Shown here one piece after another: positions 7,217 to 13,928 of a stretch of 13,989 bases of DNA (position 1 is its first letter; each line of letters opens with the position of its first letter). Source of the DNA: Verrucomicrobiota bacterium (GTDB lineage: Bacteria > Verrucomicrobiota > Verrucomicrobiia > Verrucomicrobiales > DEV007); NCBI GenBank assembly GCA_020629815.1, contig JAHDCN010000036.1, positions 1,480-15,468 on the forward strand, read 5' to 3'. The notes beneath the pieces are model-generated. The model did not search any database, had not been told where the DNA came from, and was given only the letters and a program-made list of their open reading frames with translations. Position numbers and translations under genes: made by a program.

Positions 7217-7939
7217 TTACGGATCTTCCGTTGCACGGGCTTTGTCCAGGTGCTCTTTCCACTTAGGAGTCAAAGCGCCGATCCGGTAGTAGTGTCCATC
7301 AAAGTGGGCTCTGGCACCGTGGAAAAAATGGGTGTTCTCACCAATCACTTCAAGTTCTCCCTGCTTTAACAGAAAGGTGATCCAGGTCTGTTTTTCTTCA
7401 TCTTCGAAAGCCTGCGTAGAAAAGCGTGCCATTCTGCCGTTGGTTTGCGCAATCCCGTCCAATTCCCCCAAATGAAAGGTGGGACCGCGAACGCATTCGA
7501 GTAGGAACGGTATCTTTTGATCATCGTCGGGCTTTTGAATCAGTAACAGACCTCCATAGCTGTCTCGCCACACCCCTTCCCAGACCAGATCGTCCGGCTT
7601 ATTGAGAAGTGCCTTCAACACCTCAACCCGTGCCTCGGTGATATAGGTCATAGTTTCCCAATAATCAGCAGATTGCTCCAAGTCTGCATCACTGTCTAAC
7701 AAGGTGTTCCGCGCTGCGTGCTCAGCCATATAGTTTCGATATTCGAGCCAGTTGCGCTGCTTTTTCTGCAACTCATCCAGCTCCGTCTCATAAAGGGAAT
7801 CCTTCAATTTGGACCATACTTTATTCAGTTCGGTATCGATCTTGCCATAGGCAGCCTTTGCACTCTCAAGCTCTTTTCCCGATAAAAACAAGGGAATGAA
7901 CAGAAGGAAAACCCCTCCCAGTATGATTACGTTTTTCAT
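7217..7939 (-). CDS. LprI-like (DUF1311) protein with C-terminal beta domain
   Basis: A 240-residue exported or membrane-anchored protein with a hydrophobic N-terminus (about 1-20). Residues 25-75 match the LprI/DUF1311 helical pattern: 'AKAAYGKIDTELNKVWSKL' followed by 'ELQKKQRNWLEYRNYMAE' (56-73). The namesake, Mycobacterium tuberculosis LprI, inhibits lysozyme. The cysteine pair that often brackets this domain is missing here. The C-terminal half (about 118-230) looks like a separate small beta domain ('VWEGVWRDSYGGLLLI', 'FFHGARAHFDGHYYRIG') of a kind seen appended to LprI-type domains. It is the last gene of the sigma-factor unit, overlapping the L,D-transpeptidase stop by four bases (ATGA), which implies translational coupling. 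Next to a peptidoglycan cross-linking enzyme, a role in wall protection is plausible but inferred. It ends four bases from the convergent sulfatase 2. Confidence 0.72.
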   Translation of the reverse strand: MKNVIILGGVFLLFIPLFLSGKELESAKAAYGKIDTELNKVWSKLKDSLYETELDELQKKQRNWLEYRNYMAEHAARNTLLDSDADLEQSADYWETMTYITEARVEVLKALLNKPDDLVWEGVWRDSYGGLLLIQKPDDDQKIPFLLECVRGPTFHLGELDGIAQTNGRMARFSTQAFEDEEKQTWITFLLKQGELEVIGENTHFFHGARAHFDGHYYRIGALTPKWKEHLDKARATEDP

Positions 7940-8538
7940 GGTTCCTGTATAGTTACTGTCTGTCCCAATTTAACCGATTGGAGAAGCTGGTGCAGGTGCT
8001 CCTGACCCAGGTTAACACAGCCGCCGGTTATGCATTTTCCAATTCGCTCCTCATTCTGGGTCCCGTGAATTGCATAGGAATACCAACGATAGACTCCCTT
8101 GTATTCACCGAAGTGAAACGGCTGTCGAGCCGTGGAATTCAGCGGCTCCAGCCCCAGAAAAGCTTCTCCGTATTCTCCTCCTTTTCCATCATTGTCGAAA
8201 TCGATGGAACTCATATTCGAAAAGAGATTCTCACGCAGCCAGTCCTCTGTTTTTCCGGACTGCCGAATCAATTGAGGGTCCATTTCAAATCGGGTCTTTG
8301 ACAAGATCGCGTTGATGCGAAATTCTCCCAGCAGAGAGTATCCAGGCTGAAAAGATTGCCCCGCGGGAGTAGTTCCCCTTTTTCCCAGGCCCACAGGAAA
8401 CTGTTTGTCAGAAAGCTCGAGAACGCTTTTTCCCGGATCTGCCACGTTCAGCACAATACTGATTTGGCCCTCAGGTTCTTCTGCTTGAACACCCACCCCC
8501 ATTACAACCGCACTCAAGATCAAAGAGCGGCGGTTCAT
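7936..8538 (-). CDS. L,D-transpeptidase (YkuD family)
   Basis: A 200-residue exported protein with signal peptide (about 1-19). YkuD-family enzymes form 3-3 cross-links in peptidoglycan or attach proteins to it, using a catalytic cysteine in the periplasm. The catalytic module is clear: 'YSYAIHGTQNEERIGK' with His158, then 'TGGCVNL' with Cys174. The usual sequence is [S/T]-H-G-C, so His is replaced by Gly172 here; SGGC-type variants occur in the family as far as I recall. Ahead of this lies 'FPVGLGKRGTTPAG' (47-60), the typical first strands. Residues 113-118 read D-F-D-N-D-G, a calcium-loop-like insertion. The ATG overlaps the preceding gene's stop (TAATG) and is preceded by a good Shine-Dalgarno (GGGAG, six-base spacing), a rare strong one in this window. 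It is third in the ECF sigma unit. Confidence 0.87.
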   Translation of the reverse strand: MNRRSLILSAVVMGVGVQAEEPEGQISIVLNVADPGKSVLELSDKQFPVGLGKRGTTPAGQSFQPGYSLLGEFRINAILSKTRFEMDPQLIRQSGKTEDWLRENLFSNMSSIDFDNDGKGGEYGEAFLGLEPLNSTARQPFHFGEYKGVYRWYSYAIHGTQNEERIGKCITGGCVNLGQEHLHQLLQSVKLGQTVTIQEP

Positions 8539-9704
8539 TACTTGCTCCCTCCCAGACTATGTAAATTGGGAAGATCGCCATTGTCATTGTATCCGTCGAA
8601 GTGGCGATCGCTTGCGGTTTGATTCACCTTACCTGTTTTGTGCTCAACCTTTACTGCAAATCCCCGATAAATGACCCGACTGCGCTTGCGCTCGTTTTTA
8701 TCTAACTGGTCGAGATCATCGGCAGCGTTTTTGTAGGACTTTTCCGAATTGGTCGTGATCGAAAATTTTTCCTGCTGCCCCCGGCGCAACTGGAACGTGC
8801 GCTTGTCATTTTTCATTTTGTAATAGTAGCGCTCTTTCCAGGTAATACCGAACATGGTCGAATCAACGGTGATCTCTGTAGGATGCCGGGAAAGATTGGT
8901 GACCTCCACGTCGAGCCGCCAAGTGAAATCATTATGCTTAGCCGGGGTGGATCCCATCTTCGCCAGCACCCGAACCCCGGGCTTTTGGTGAAAAGCGTCA
9001 CCAGCCTCTTCCACAGCGGCATCGAAAAGCGCCTTTTCCTCCTCCTCGGTACGCCCAAATTGATTCAGGCTGTCCCCTTTTTCATCGAACTTTTTGTGTT
9101 TTTGCATCCCTTGATACTCCCGCTCGACAGAAAGCAGGCGATTCAGGTAGGCCAAATCAGCATGAGTAGGCTCTTCACCTTTTCGAGCCCGATGAGGCGG
9201 GACCAGTCGAATATTTCCGAGGTAAGCAGAATATTTGGGATCGTGTGAAGGCGGAACGACATATTCGAATATTGGTTTCTTTCCGCTCGAAGGCCCCTTT
9301 GTAATGTGATCAATATAGCGACCCTCCTCAGAGAAGGCGCCGAGTTGGCGGGCTTCCTTCCAGGCTTCCAATATCACTGTGGACGAAACGAGTTGTTCCG
9401 AAGGTCCAATATCATCCCGAAACTCGTGAGCTTTCTCCAGCAGCGAAACAGGATTGGGCTTACTGGTTCGGTAGGATTCCTCCATCCGGGAAATCAGCTT
9501 AACCAGCTGGCCACGCAATTTATTTAAGTCCCCCTGATTTGCCTTTTCTACGGGCTTATATTTGAGAAGGTCCTTTGCAACAGCCTTGGCGTAATCATTG
9601 TTCTTTCCAAAAGCAGATGCAGAAGAGAACACGAACGCAAGCAGGGCCAGTCGGAGCACGCATATCATCCCGGAACGATAAGAGACAACACGCTGCCATT
9701 TCAA
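8538..9704 (-). CDS. Exported protein of unknown function in the ECF sigma unit
   Basis: Not recognised. The 388-residue reading has an N-terminal signal peptide ('MICVLRLALLAFVFSSASAFG', starting at residue 13). The middle (about 35-260) is charged and mostly helical, with an acidic 'TEEEEKALFDAAVEEAGDAF' segment. The C-terminal part (about 265-370) looks like an Ig-type or beta-sandwich domain ('WRLDVEVTNLSRHPTEITVDSTMFG', then 'RTFQLRRGQQEKFSITT' and 'VIYRGFAVKVEH'). There is no zinc anti-sigma motif and no internal membrane helix, so it does not resemble a known anti-sigma factor. The start may be 9704 (14 bases after the sigma stop) or 9668. The later one gives the cleaner signal peptide and lies downstream of a promoter-like element whose last block reaches 9698. 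It overlaps the next gene by one base (TAATG). Confidence 0.8.
   Translation of the reverse strand: MKWQRVVSYRSGMICVLRLALLAFVFSSASAFGKNNDYAKAVAKDLLKYKPVEKANQGDLNKLRGQLVKLISRMEESYRTSKPNPVSLLEKAHEFRDDIGPSEQLVSSTVILEAWKEARQLGAFSEEGRYIDHITKGPSSGKKPIFEYVVPPSHDPKYSAYLGNIRLVPPHRARKGEEPTHADLAYLNRLLSVEREYQGMQKHKKFDEKGDSLNQFGRTEEEEKALFDAAVEEAGDAFHQKPGVRVLAKMGSTPAKHNDFTWRLDVEVTNLSRHPTEITVDSTMFGITWKERYYYKMKNDKRTFQLRRGQQEKFSITTNSEKSYKNAADDLDQLDKNERKRSRVIYRGFAVKVEHKTGKVNQTASDRHFDGYNDNGDLPNLHSLGGSK
8545..8553 (-). promoter_or_regulatory. Ribosome binding site of the L,D-transpeptidase gene
   Basis: The minus strand reads GGGAGGGAG and ends six bases before the ATG at 8538. It lies within the last codons of the upstream gene. 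This fixes the transpeptidase start and supports re-initiation across the TAATG junction. Confidence 0.7.
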
Positions 9705-9745
9705 TCGTATTCGTGCGGCTAATTGGACTTTCGATCCAACAACAC
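9698..9745 (-). promoter_or_regulatory. Three-block promoter-like element, copy B (end of sigma gene)
   Basis: On the minus strand: GTGTTGTT (9745-9738), four bases, CGAAA (9733-9729), 17 bases, AATACGATTGAAAT (9711-9698). The same blocks in the same order occur before the sigma gene (copy A) with spacers of three and 16 bases. The first two blocks fall within the last sigma codons (V-L-L-D-R-K). The 16-17 base spacing between CGAAA and AATACG resembles the distance between -35 and -10 elements, so an internal promoter for the exported-protein, transpeptidase and LprI-like genes is the simplest reading. If so, transcription would start past the ATG at 9704 and favour the ATG at 9668. Confidence 0.5.
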
Positions 9746-10318
9746 GCGAAGGCGTTGCATACCTCTGCGGACCCGGGCCTTGATCGTGCCCAGGGGTTCA
9801 CCAAGCTGATTGGCAATCTCCAATTGGCTCATGCCTTTCAAATAGTAGAGGTCAATCGCTTCGCGCTGAACTTCCGTAAGCTCGTTGAGAGCGAGTGAAA
9901 CAAGGTAACATTGATCCCTCCTTATGGCGGCTTCATAGCCACTGATCGGTATATTGACCCGGGGAACCACACCGACCTCAGCATGGTAGGATTCCCGAAT
10001 TCGGCTCTGACGTTGCTTTTTGCGAAGTCGATCAATGGCCCGGTTTCTGGCCATAGAAGAAAGCCAGGTCACCGGTCTGCCTTTATCGGGATGGTACAGG
10101 TGAGCTTTTTGCCAAAGTGAAAACAACACCTCTTGGAGAACCTCTTCGGAATCACTTCGGTCATTCAACACATGTTGGATGGCGGCAAACAGGAGACCAT
10201 CATAGCGATCAACCAGTTCGCGGAAACTGGTTCTGTCTCCATTCGCAATTCCGCGGAGCTTTTCCGTGTCAGCTTTGTCGTCGTAACCGAGGTTATCATT
10301 AGCGGAATTTGCTTTCAT
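9719..10318 (-). CDS. ECF-type RNA polymerase sigma factor
   Basis: A 199-residue sigma-70-family factor of the extracytoplasmic-function class, directing RNA polymerase to a stress or envelope regulon. Region 2 spans about 30-100: 'SFRELVDRYDGLLFAAIQHVL', 'DSEEVLQEVLFSLWQKA' (56-72) and 'RPVTWLSSMARNRAIDRLRK' (81-100). Region 4 spans about 143-193, with 'LTEVQREAIDLYYLKGMSQLEIANQL' followed by 'PLGTIKARVRRGMQRLR'. There is no region 3, as expected for ECF factors. The ATG at 10318 gives a normal N-terminus; an in-frame ATG at 10348 would add only a hydrophobic stretch encoded by the AT-rich leader. No Shine-Dalgarno is visible. It is the first gene of a four-gene minus-strand unit and divergent from ftsH. 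No anti-sigma gene (RskA or ZAS type) adjoins it; the next gene is an exported protein of unknown function. Confidence 0.93.
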   Translation of the reverse strand: MKANSANDNLGYDDKADTEKLRGIANGDRTSFRELVDRYDGLLFAAIQHVLNDRSDSEEVLQEVLFSLWQKAHLYHPDKGRPVTWLSSMARNRAIDRLRKKQRQSRIRESYHAEVGVVPRVNIPISGYEAAIRRDQCYLVSLALNELTEVQREAIDLYYLKGMSQLEIANQLGEPLGTIKARVRRGMQRLRVLLDRKSN

Positions 10319-10372
10319 GAGAATAATTAATAATAGAAATAAAAACATTCAAAGCAAATCACCATTCATTTT

Positions 10373-10400
10373 GCTAATACCTTATTTCAATCGTATTAGC
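10373..10400. repeat. 8-bp inverted repeat upstream of the sigma gene
   Basis: GCTAATAC (10373-10380) and GTATTAGC (10393-10400) are perfect inverted arms around a 12-base spacer. No T run follows on either strand, so it is not a terminator. The right arm overlaps the AATACGATT block of copy A, which fits an operator controlling the sigma gene. Copy B lacks the inverted arm. Confidence 0.45.
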
Positions 10401-10429
10401 TGGGTTTGCCGGATTTCGTTGAACAACAC
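10384..10429 (-). promoter_or_regulatory. Three-block promoter-like element, copy A (sigma gene)
   Basis: On the minus strand: GTGTTGTT (10429-10422), three bases, CGAAA (10418-10414), 16 bases, AATACGATTGAAAT (10397-10384). It matches copy B at the end of the sigma gene. The last block ends 65 bases before the sigma ATG at 10318, leaving a plausible AT-rich 5' leader. A repeated element before the sigma gene and its downstream operon suggests self-recognition by the ECF factor, or a shared activator site. Confidence 0.5.
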
Positions 10430-10446
10430 AGGGGCTTCCGTTGTCT

Positions 10447-10474
10447 TTGCATTGCGTGGGGTGTGTGGTAATTT
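10447..10474 (+). promoter_or_regulatory. Candidate housekeeping promoter for ftsH
   Basis: TTGCAT (10447-10452) and an extended -10 TGG-TAATTT (10466-10474) with a 16-base spacer. The predicted start would fall near 10481, at the edge of the 10481-10503 palindrome. The -10 matches consensus only weakly, so this is a tentative call. Confidence 0.28.
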
Positions 10475-10480
10475 TTTCAG

Positions 10481-10503
10481 TTCCCGTTCGTAACGAATGG
10501 GAA
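10481..10503. promoter_or_regulatory. 23-nt near-perfect palindrome upstream of ftsH
   Basis: Arms TTCCCGTTCGT and ACGAATGGGAA flank a central A (10492). Ten of eleven position pairs are complementary and the eleventh is G/T (a wobble in RNA). It ends 25 bases before the ftsH ATG. With essentially no loop it suits a dimeric DNA-binding regulator better than an RNA hairpin. Confidence 0.55.
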
Positions 10504-10528
10504 AAGCCCCTCAGCTAGTAACCAGCCC

Positions 10529-12601
10529 ATGCAAGACGGAAATCAGGATAACAAAAACGACCGCAACTCTCAAAAAGGAGGTGGCGGCGAAGGAAGCTTC
10601 AACTGGAAGGGATTGATCCTGCTTTTTGTGGCATTGGGACTTTTTGTTCTCGCATTCAAAGCAGAGGACTTGACCAGTAGTTCCGAGACGATCGACTACG
10701 CTGAGTTCAAAGAACTGGTAACCAGCGGAAAGATCAGTGTCGATGCGGATGCAAAGCCGCCACGTCAGCTAAAGCTGGTTCAGAAAGAAGCCAGCGTGGA
10801 ACAATACATCACTGGATTTTACACCAAAGAAACCAATTCCGAGAATGGGCCAACCACCAGCTTTCAAGAATTCAAAACTCCGGTCAATGTGGGTTGGGCG
10901 GAAGACGAGTTGAGATCATTGCTGAAAGATAACAATCTCGAAATCACGGCACACCCGGTTGACTCAGACGGTCTGGGTGCGGCATTGCTTTCGTTTTACC
11001 TGCCACTGATCATTCTTCTGATTTTGTTGTATTTGTTATTCCGTCACCAGCTGAAATCAGCAGGTCGCGGGGCAATGAGCTTCGGCAAAAGCAAAGCCAA
11101 GTTGATGTCGATGGACAAAAACAAGGTTACGTTCAAGGACGTAGCAGGCGTGGAGGAAGCAAAAGAAGAGGTATGGGAAATTGTCGAATACCTACGTGAC
11201 CCGAAGAAGTTCCAACGCCTTGGTGGCCGGATTCCAAAAGGCTGCCTTCTGGTCGGATCGCCCGGCACAGGTAAGACCCTTCTTGCCAGAGCAATTGCTG
11301 GCGAAGCAGACGTGCCGTTTTTCTCAATCAGTGGTTCCGACTTTGTCGAAATGTTTGTCGGTGTGGGTGCGTCCCGCGTTCGAGACATGTTTGACCAAGG
11401 CAAGAAGAACGCTCCCTGCCTGATTTTCATCGATGAGATCGACGCGGTCGGCCGTCATCGTGGCCACGGCCTGGGCGGTGGACACGACGAGCGGGAACAG
11501 ACTTTGAATGCACTTCTGGTCGAGATGGATGGTTTCGACACACAGGAAGGAGTCATCATCATTGCGGCGACTAACCGTCCCGACGTTCTCGATCCAGCTC
11601 TTCTTCGCCCCGGACGATTCGATCGTCAGATCACTGTGAATCTTCCTGATGTGCACGGGAGGGAAAAGATTCTTTCAGTCCACGCAAAGAAAGTAAAAGT
11701 CGCCGAAGGCGTCGATCTGGAAGTCGTTGCCCGGGGAACCCCCGGATACTCCGGTGCTGAACTTGCCAATGTCATTAATGAGGCAGCTCTCTTGGCAGCC
11801 CGCAAAGGACTCAAAGCAATTACCTTGGAAGAGCTGGAAGAAGCCAGAGACAAAGTTCGATGGGGCAAAGAACGCCGCAGCCTTGCTTTGAGCGAAGACG
11901 AGAAGGAGCTGACCGCCTACCATGAAGCCGGCCATGCGTTGCTTGGCATGTTGGTGAAAAATACCGACCCCGTTCACAAGGTTACCATCATTCCCCGGGG
12001 TCCTGCTTTGGGGGTAACCATGTATTTGCCCGAGGAGGACAAATACAGCTACAAAAAGAATTATCTGCTCGATCGACTGATCCTGATCATGGGCGGCCGG
12101 GTAGCGGAAGAACTGGTTTTTGGCGACGTAACAAACGGCGCTACCGGTGACATTCGTCAGGCCAGCGACATTGCCCGCAAAATGGTTTGTAACTGGGGCA
12201 TGAGTGACGAGCTCGGCATGGTGGAGTACGGCGAAGGACAGGAACACCTTTTCCTCGCCAAGGAAATCTCTTCCCCGCGAAACTATAGCGAGGCAACCGC
12301 GCAGAAAATTGACGACGAAGTCAAAAAATTAACCGACGAAGCCTACGCGGAGGCAACGCGTTTGATTGAAGAAAATCGGGACAAGCTGGAGGCGATTGCT
12401 CAAGGCCTCCTGGAGTATGAGACCCTTGATGGATCACACATCGAGGAAATCATGGAACACGGCAGCATTCAGAATCCGCCTTCTTCACCGACACCACCTG
12501 ATCTTCCTTCCGAAGAGAAGGAACCAGAACCGGAGAAGAAAGAACGCAGTGAGGAAAACGACGGCGACTTCCCTGGCGAATTGGCGCCTGCAGGAGCCTA
12601 G
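10529..12601 (+). CDS. ftsH: ATP-dependent zinc metalloprotease FtsH
   Basis: A membrane-anchored AAA+ protease that extracts and degrades misfolded membrane proteins and short-lived regulators. The 690-residue protein has a Gly-rich N-terminus (17-22), a first membrane helix (about 27-43), a periplasmic domain (about 44-150) and a second helix (about 152-171). Then come the AAA module with Walker A 'GSPGTGKT' (243-250), pore motif 'FVG' (276-278), Walker B 'LIFIDEID' (298-305) and second region of homology '[20 protein letters not shown]' (348-367). The zinc protease site is 'HEAGH' (465-469), with Asp541 in '[10 protein letters not shown]' as the third ligand. Walker A has Ser where Pro is usual (GPPGTGKT), and the C-terminus is a Pro/Glu/Lys-rich acidic tail (about 637-680). 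No Shine-Dalgarno precedes the ATG. It diverges from the ECF sigma gene across a 210-base regulatory region and ends seven bases from the convergent peptidase gene. Confidence 0.97.
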   Translation: MQDGNQDNKNDRNSQKGGGGEGSFNWKGLILLFVALGLFVLAFKAEDLTSSSETIDYAEFKELVTSGKISVDADAKPPRQLKLVQKEASVEQYITGFYTKETNSENGPTTSFQEFKTPVNVGWAEDELRSLLKDNNLEITAHPVDSDGLGAALLSFYLPLIILLILLYLLFRHQLKSAGRGAMSFGKSKAKLMSMDKNKVTFKDVAGVEEAKEEVWEIVEYLRDPKKFQRLGGRIPKGCLLVGSPGTGKTLLARAIAGEADVPFFSISGSDFVEMFVGVGASRVRDMFDQGKKNAPCLIFIDEIDAVGRHRGHGLGGGHDEREQTLNALLVEMDGFDTQEGVIIIAATNRPDVLDPALLRPGRFDRQITVNLPDVHGREKILSVHAKKVKVAEGVDLEVVARGTPGYSGAELANVINEAALLAARKGLKAITLEELEEARDKVRWGKERRSLALSEDEKELTAYHEAGHALLGMLVKNTDPVHKVTIIPRGPALGVTMYLPEEDKYSYKKNYLLDRLILIMGGRVAEELVFGDVTNGATGDIRQASDIARKMVCNWGMSDELGMVEYGEGQEHLFLAKEISSPRNYSEATAQKIDDEVKKLTDEAYAEATRLIEENRDKLEAIAQGLLEYETLDGSHIEEIMEHGSIQNPPSSPTPPDLPSEEKEPEPEKKERSEENDGDFPGELAPAGA

Positions 12602-12608
12602 GACCTGT

Positions 12609-13928
12609 CTATCGATCCGCCATTATTTCTTCAATTTCGTCCGCCTCGATCGGGATCGATTCCATCAAATCGATATTGCCGCTTTCGCGGACGATGATGT
12701 CGTTTTCCAAACGAATGCCGAATCCCTCGTCGGGAAGGTAGATCCCCGGCTCGACCGTGATACACATTCCTTCGACAAACTCAAGGTGGGCAGGGGAGAC
12801 GTCGTGAACGTCAATGCCAAGACTATGGCTGACACCGTGCATAAAGTATTTTCGATACAGGCGACTTTCCTCCGGTTTTTCTTCATCTTTCCGCTCTTCT
12901 TTCACCTCTGCTTCGTTCAGTAAACCGAGCGCAATCAGCTCGTCTTCGGTCGCGCGGGCCACCTCTTTGTGATACACCTCGCGCATGTGCTTACCAGGTG
13001 TTGCCAACTCATCGATACAAAGGCGGAAAATGCGCAGGACCGCATTATAGACATCCTTTTGTCTCGGTGTGAATTTGCCATTCACCGGAATTGTCCTGGT
13101 CAGGTCCGCATTGTAGTAGCCATATTCGGCTGCGACATCCATCAGCAAAAGCTGCCCTTCTTTGCACTCTTGATCGTTAACCAAATAATGTAACACGCAG
13201 GCGTTTTTCCCTGATGCAATAATCGGCTCATAGGCGAAACCCCGGGATCCATGGCGCACGAACTCATGAAGCAACTCTGCTTCAATCTCGTATTCCATCA
13301 CGCCGGGCTTAACGAATTTGAGCGTACGCTCGAAGCCCTTTGCGGTGATGTCGCAGGCGGTTTGCAAAAGGTCAATTTCGTGAGTGGATTTGACCGCCCG
13401 CAATTCATGCATGATTGGGCTGAGCCGATCATATTTGTGATCCGGAAAAATCGACTGCAGCTTTTCACGCAGGCGATCATCAGGTGTATGCCGCAAAGGT
13501 GAACCCGTCCGCGAATGCTCATTGTGATTCAAACAAATCGTATCGAACTGCCAGCCCAACCGCCGCAAAAAGGGCTCGAGCTGGTCGTTCCATTGGATAT
13601 TGGCAATACCGGAAACACCAATAGCCTCTTCTTTCGTCAACTTATGGCCCTCCCAGATCTCGATAAGTTCTGAGGTCTCACGAAGAAACAGGACTTCGCG
13701 TTTTTCAGGATCCGGATGGTCCGGGCAAAGCACCAGAGTGCTCTCTTCCTGATCCGCCCCTGTCAGGTAAAACAAATCACTGTTCTGGATAAACCGTGTC
13801 GATCCATCCGCGCAACGCCAGGGGACATCGGACGAACTGAATACCGCGAAGGATTGTTTCGGTAATTTTGCGGCAACGCGCTGCCGGTTTTCGACAAACA
13901 ACTCATTTGGTATCGATCGGTATTTCAT
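12609..13928 (-). CDS. pepP: Xaa-Pro aminopeptidase (M24B)
   Basis: A cytoplasmic metallopeptidase that removes N-terminal residues preceding proline. The 439-residue protein has an N-terminal creatinase-like domain ('FAVFSSSDVPWRCADGSTRFIQNSDLFYLTG', 27-57) and a pita-bread catalytic domain. The five metal ligands fit E. coli PepP: Asp264 ('LLMDVAAEYG'), Asp275 ('NADLTRTI'), His368 in 'HGVSHSLGIDVHD', Glu393 ('TVEPGIY') and Glu408 ('IRLEND'). The accessory histidines are His364 and His375. A strongly charged insertion ('EVKEERKDEEKPEE', 341-354) sits just before the His motif. I chose the ATG at 13928 because the family N-terminus ('SIPNELFVENRQ') starts there; an upstream in-frame ATG at 13988 adds 20 unrelated residues. 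No clear Shine-Dalgarno is visible. The stop lies seven bases from that of ftsH on the other strand. Confidence 0.93.
   Translation of the reverse strand: MKYRSIPNELFVENRQRVAAKLPKQSFAVFSSSDVPWRCADGSTRFIQNSDLFYLTGADQEESTLVLCPDHPDPEKREVLFLRETSELIEIWEGHKLTKEEAIGVSGIANIQWNDQLEPFLRRLGWQFDTICLNHNEHSRTGSPLRHTPDDRLREKLQSIFPDHKYDRLSPIMHELRAVKSTHEIDLLQTACDITAKGFERTLKFVKPGVMEYEIEAELLHEFVRHGSRGFAYEPIIASGKNACVLHYLVNDQECKEGQLLLMDVAAEYGYYNADLTRTIPVNGKFTPRQKDVYNAVLRIFRLCIDELATPGKHMREVYHKEVARATEDELIALGLLNEAEVKEERKDEEKPEESRLYRKYFMHGVSHSLGIDVHDVSPAHLEFVEGMCITVEPGIYLPDEGFGIRLENDIIVRESGNIDLMESIPIEADEIEEIMADR

Noticed and set aside
7219..7231. ACGGA-TCT-TCCGT hairpin as a terminator between sulfatase 2 and the LprI-like gene
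   Set aside because: Only five base pairs, no T tract, and it lies inside the LprI-like coding end.
10319..10348. Upstream ATG adding a hydrophobic stretch to the sigma factor, suggesting membrane anchoring
   Set aside because: The ten extra residues (F, L, I) come from an AT-rich leader and are too short to span a membrane; the ECF N-terminus starts normally at 10318.
10480..10485. GGGAAC on the minus strand as an ECF -35 element
   Set aside because: No matching -10 at 16-17 bases, and the hexamer is explained as part of the 23-nt palindrome.
11675..12247. 190-codon open frame antisense to ftsH
   Set aside because: It lies wholly within the conserved ftsH protease domain and its translation shows no family features; a shadow frame.
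12366..12923. 185-codon plus-strand frame across the ftsH/pepP junction
   Set aside because: Overlaps the ends of two strongly supported genes; the sequence is Arg/Phe-rich and unlike a real protein.
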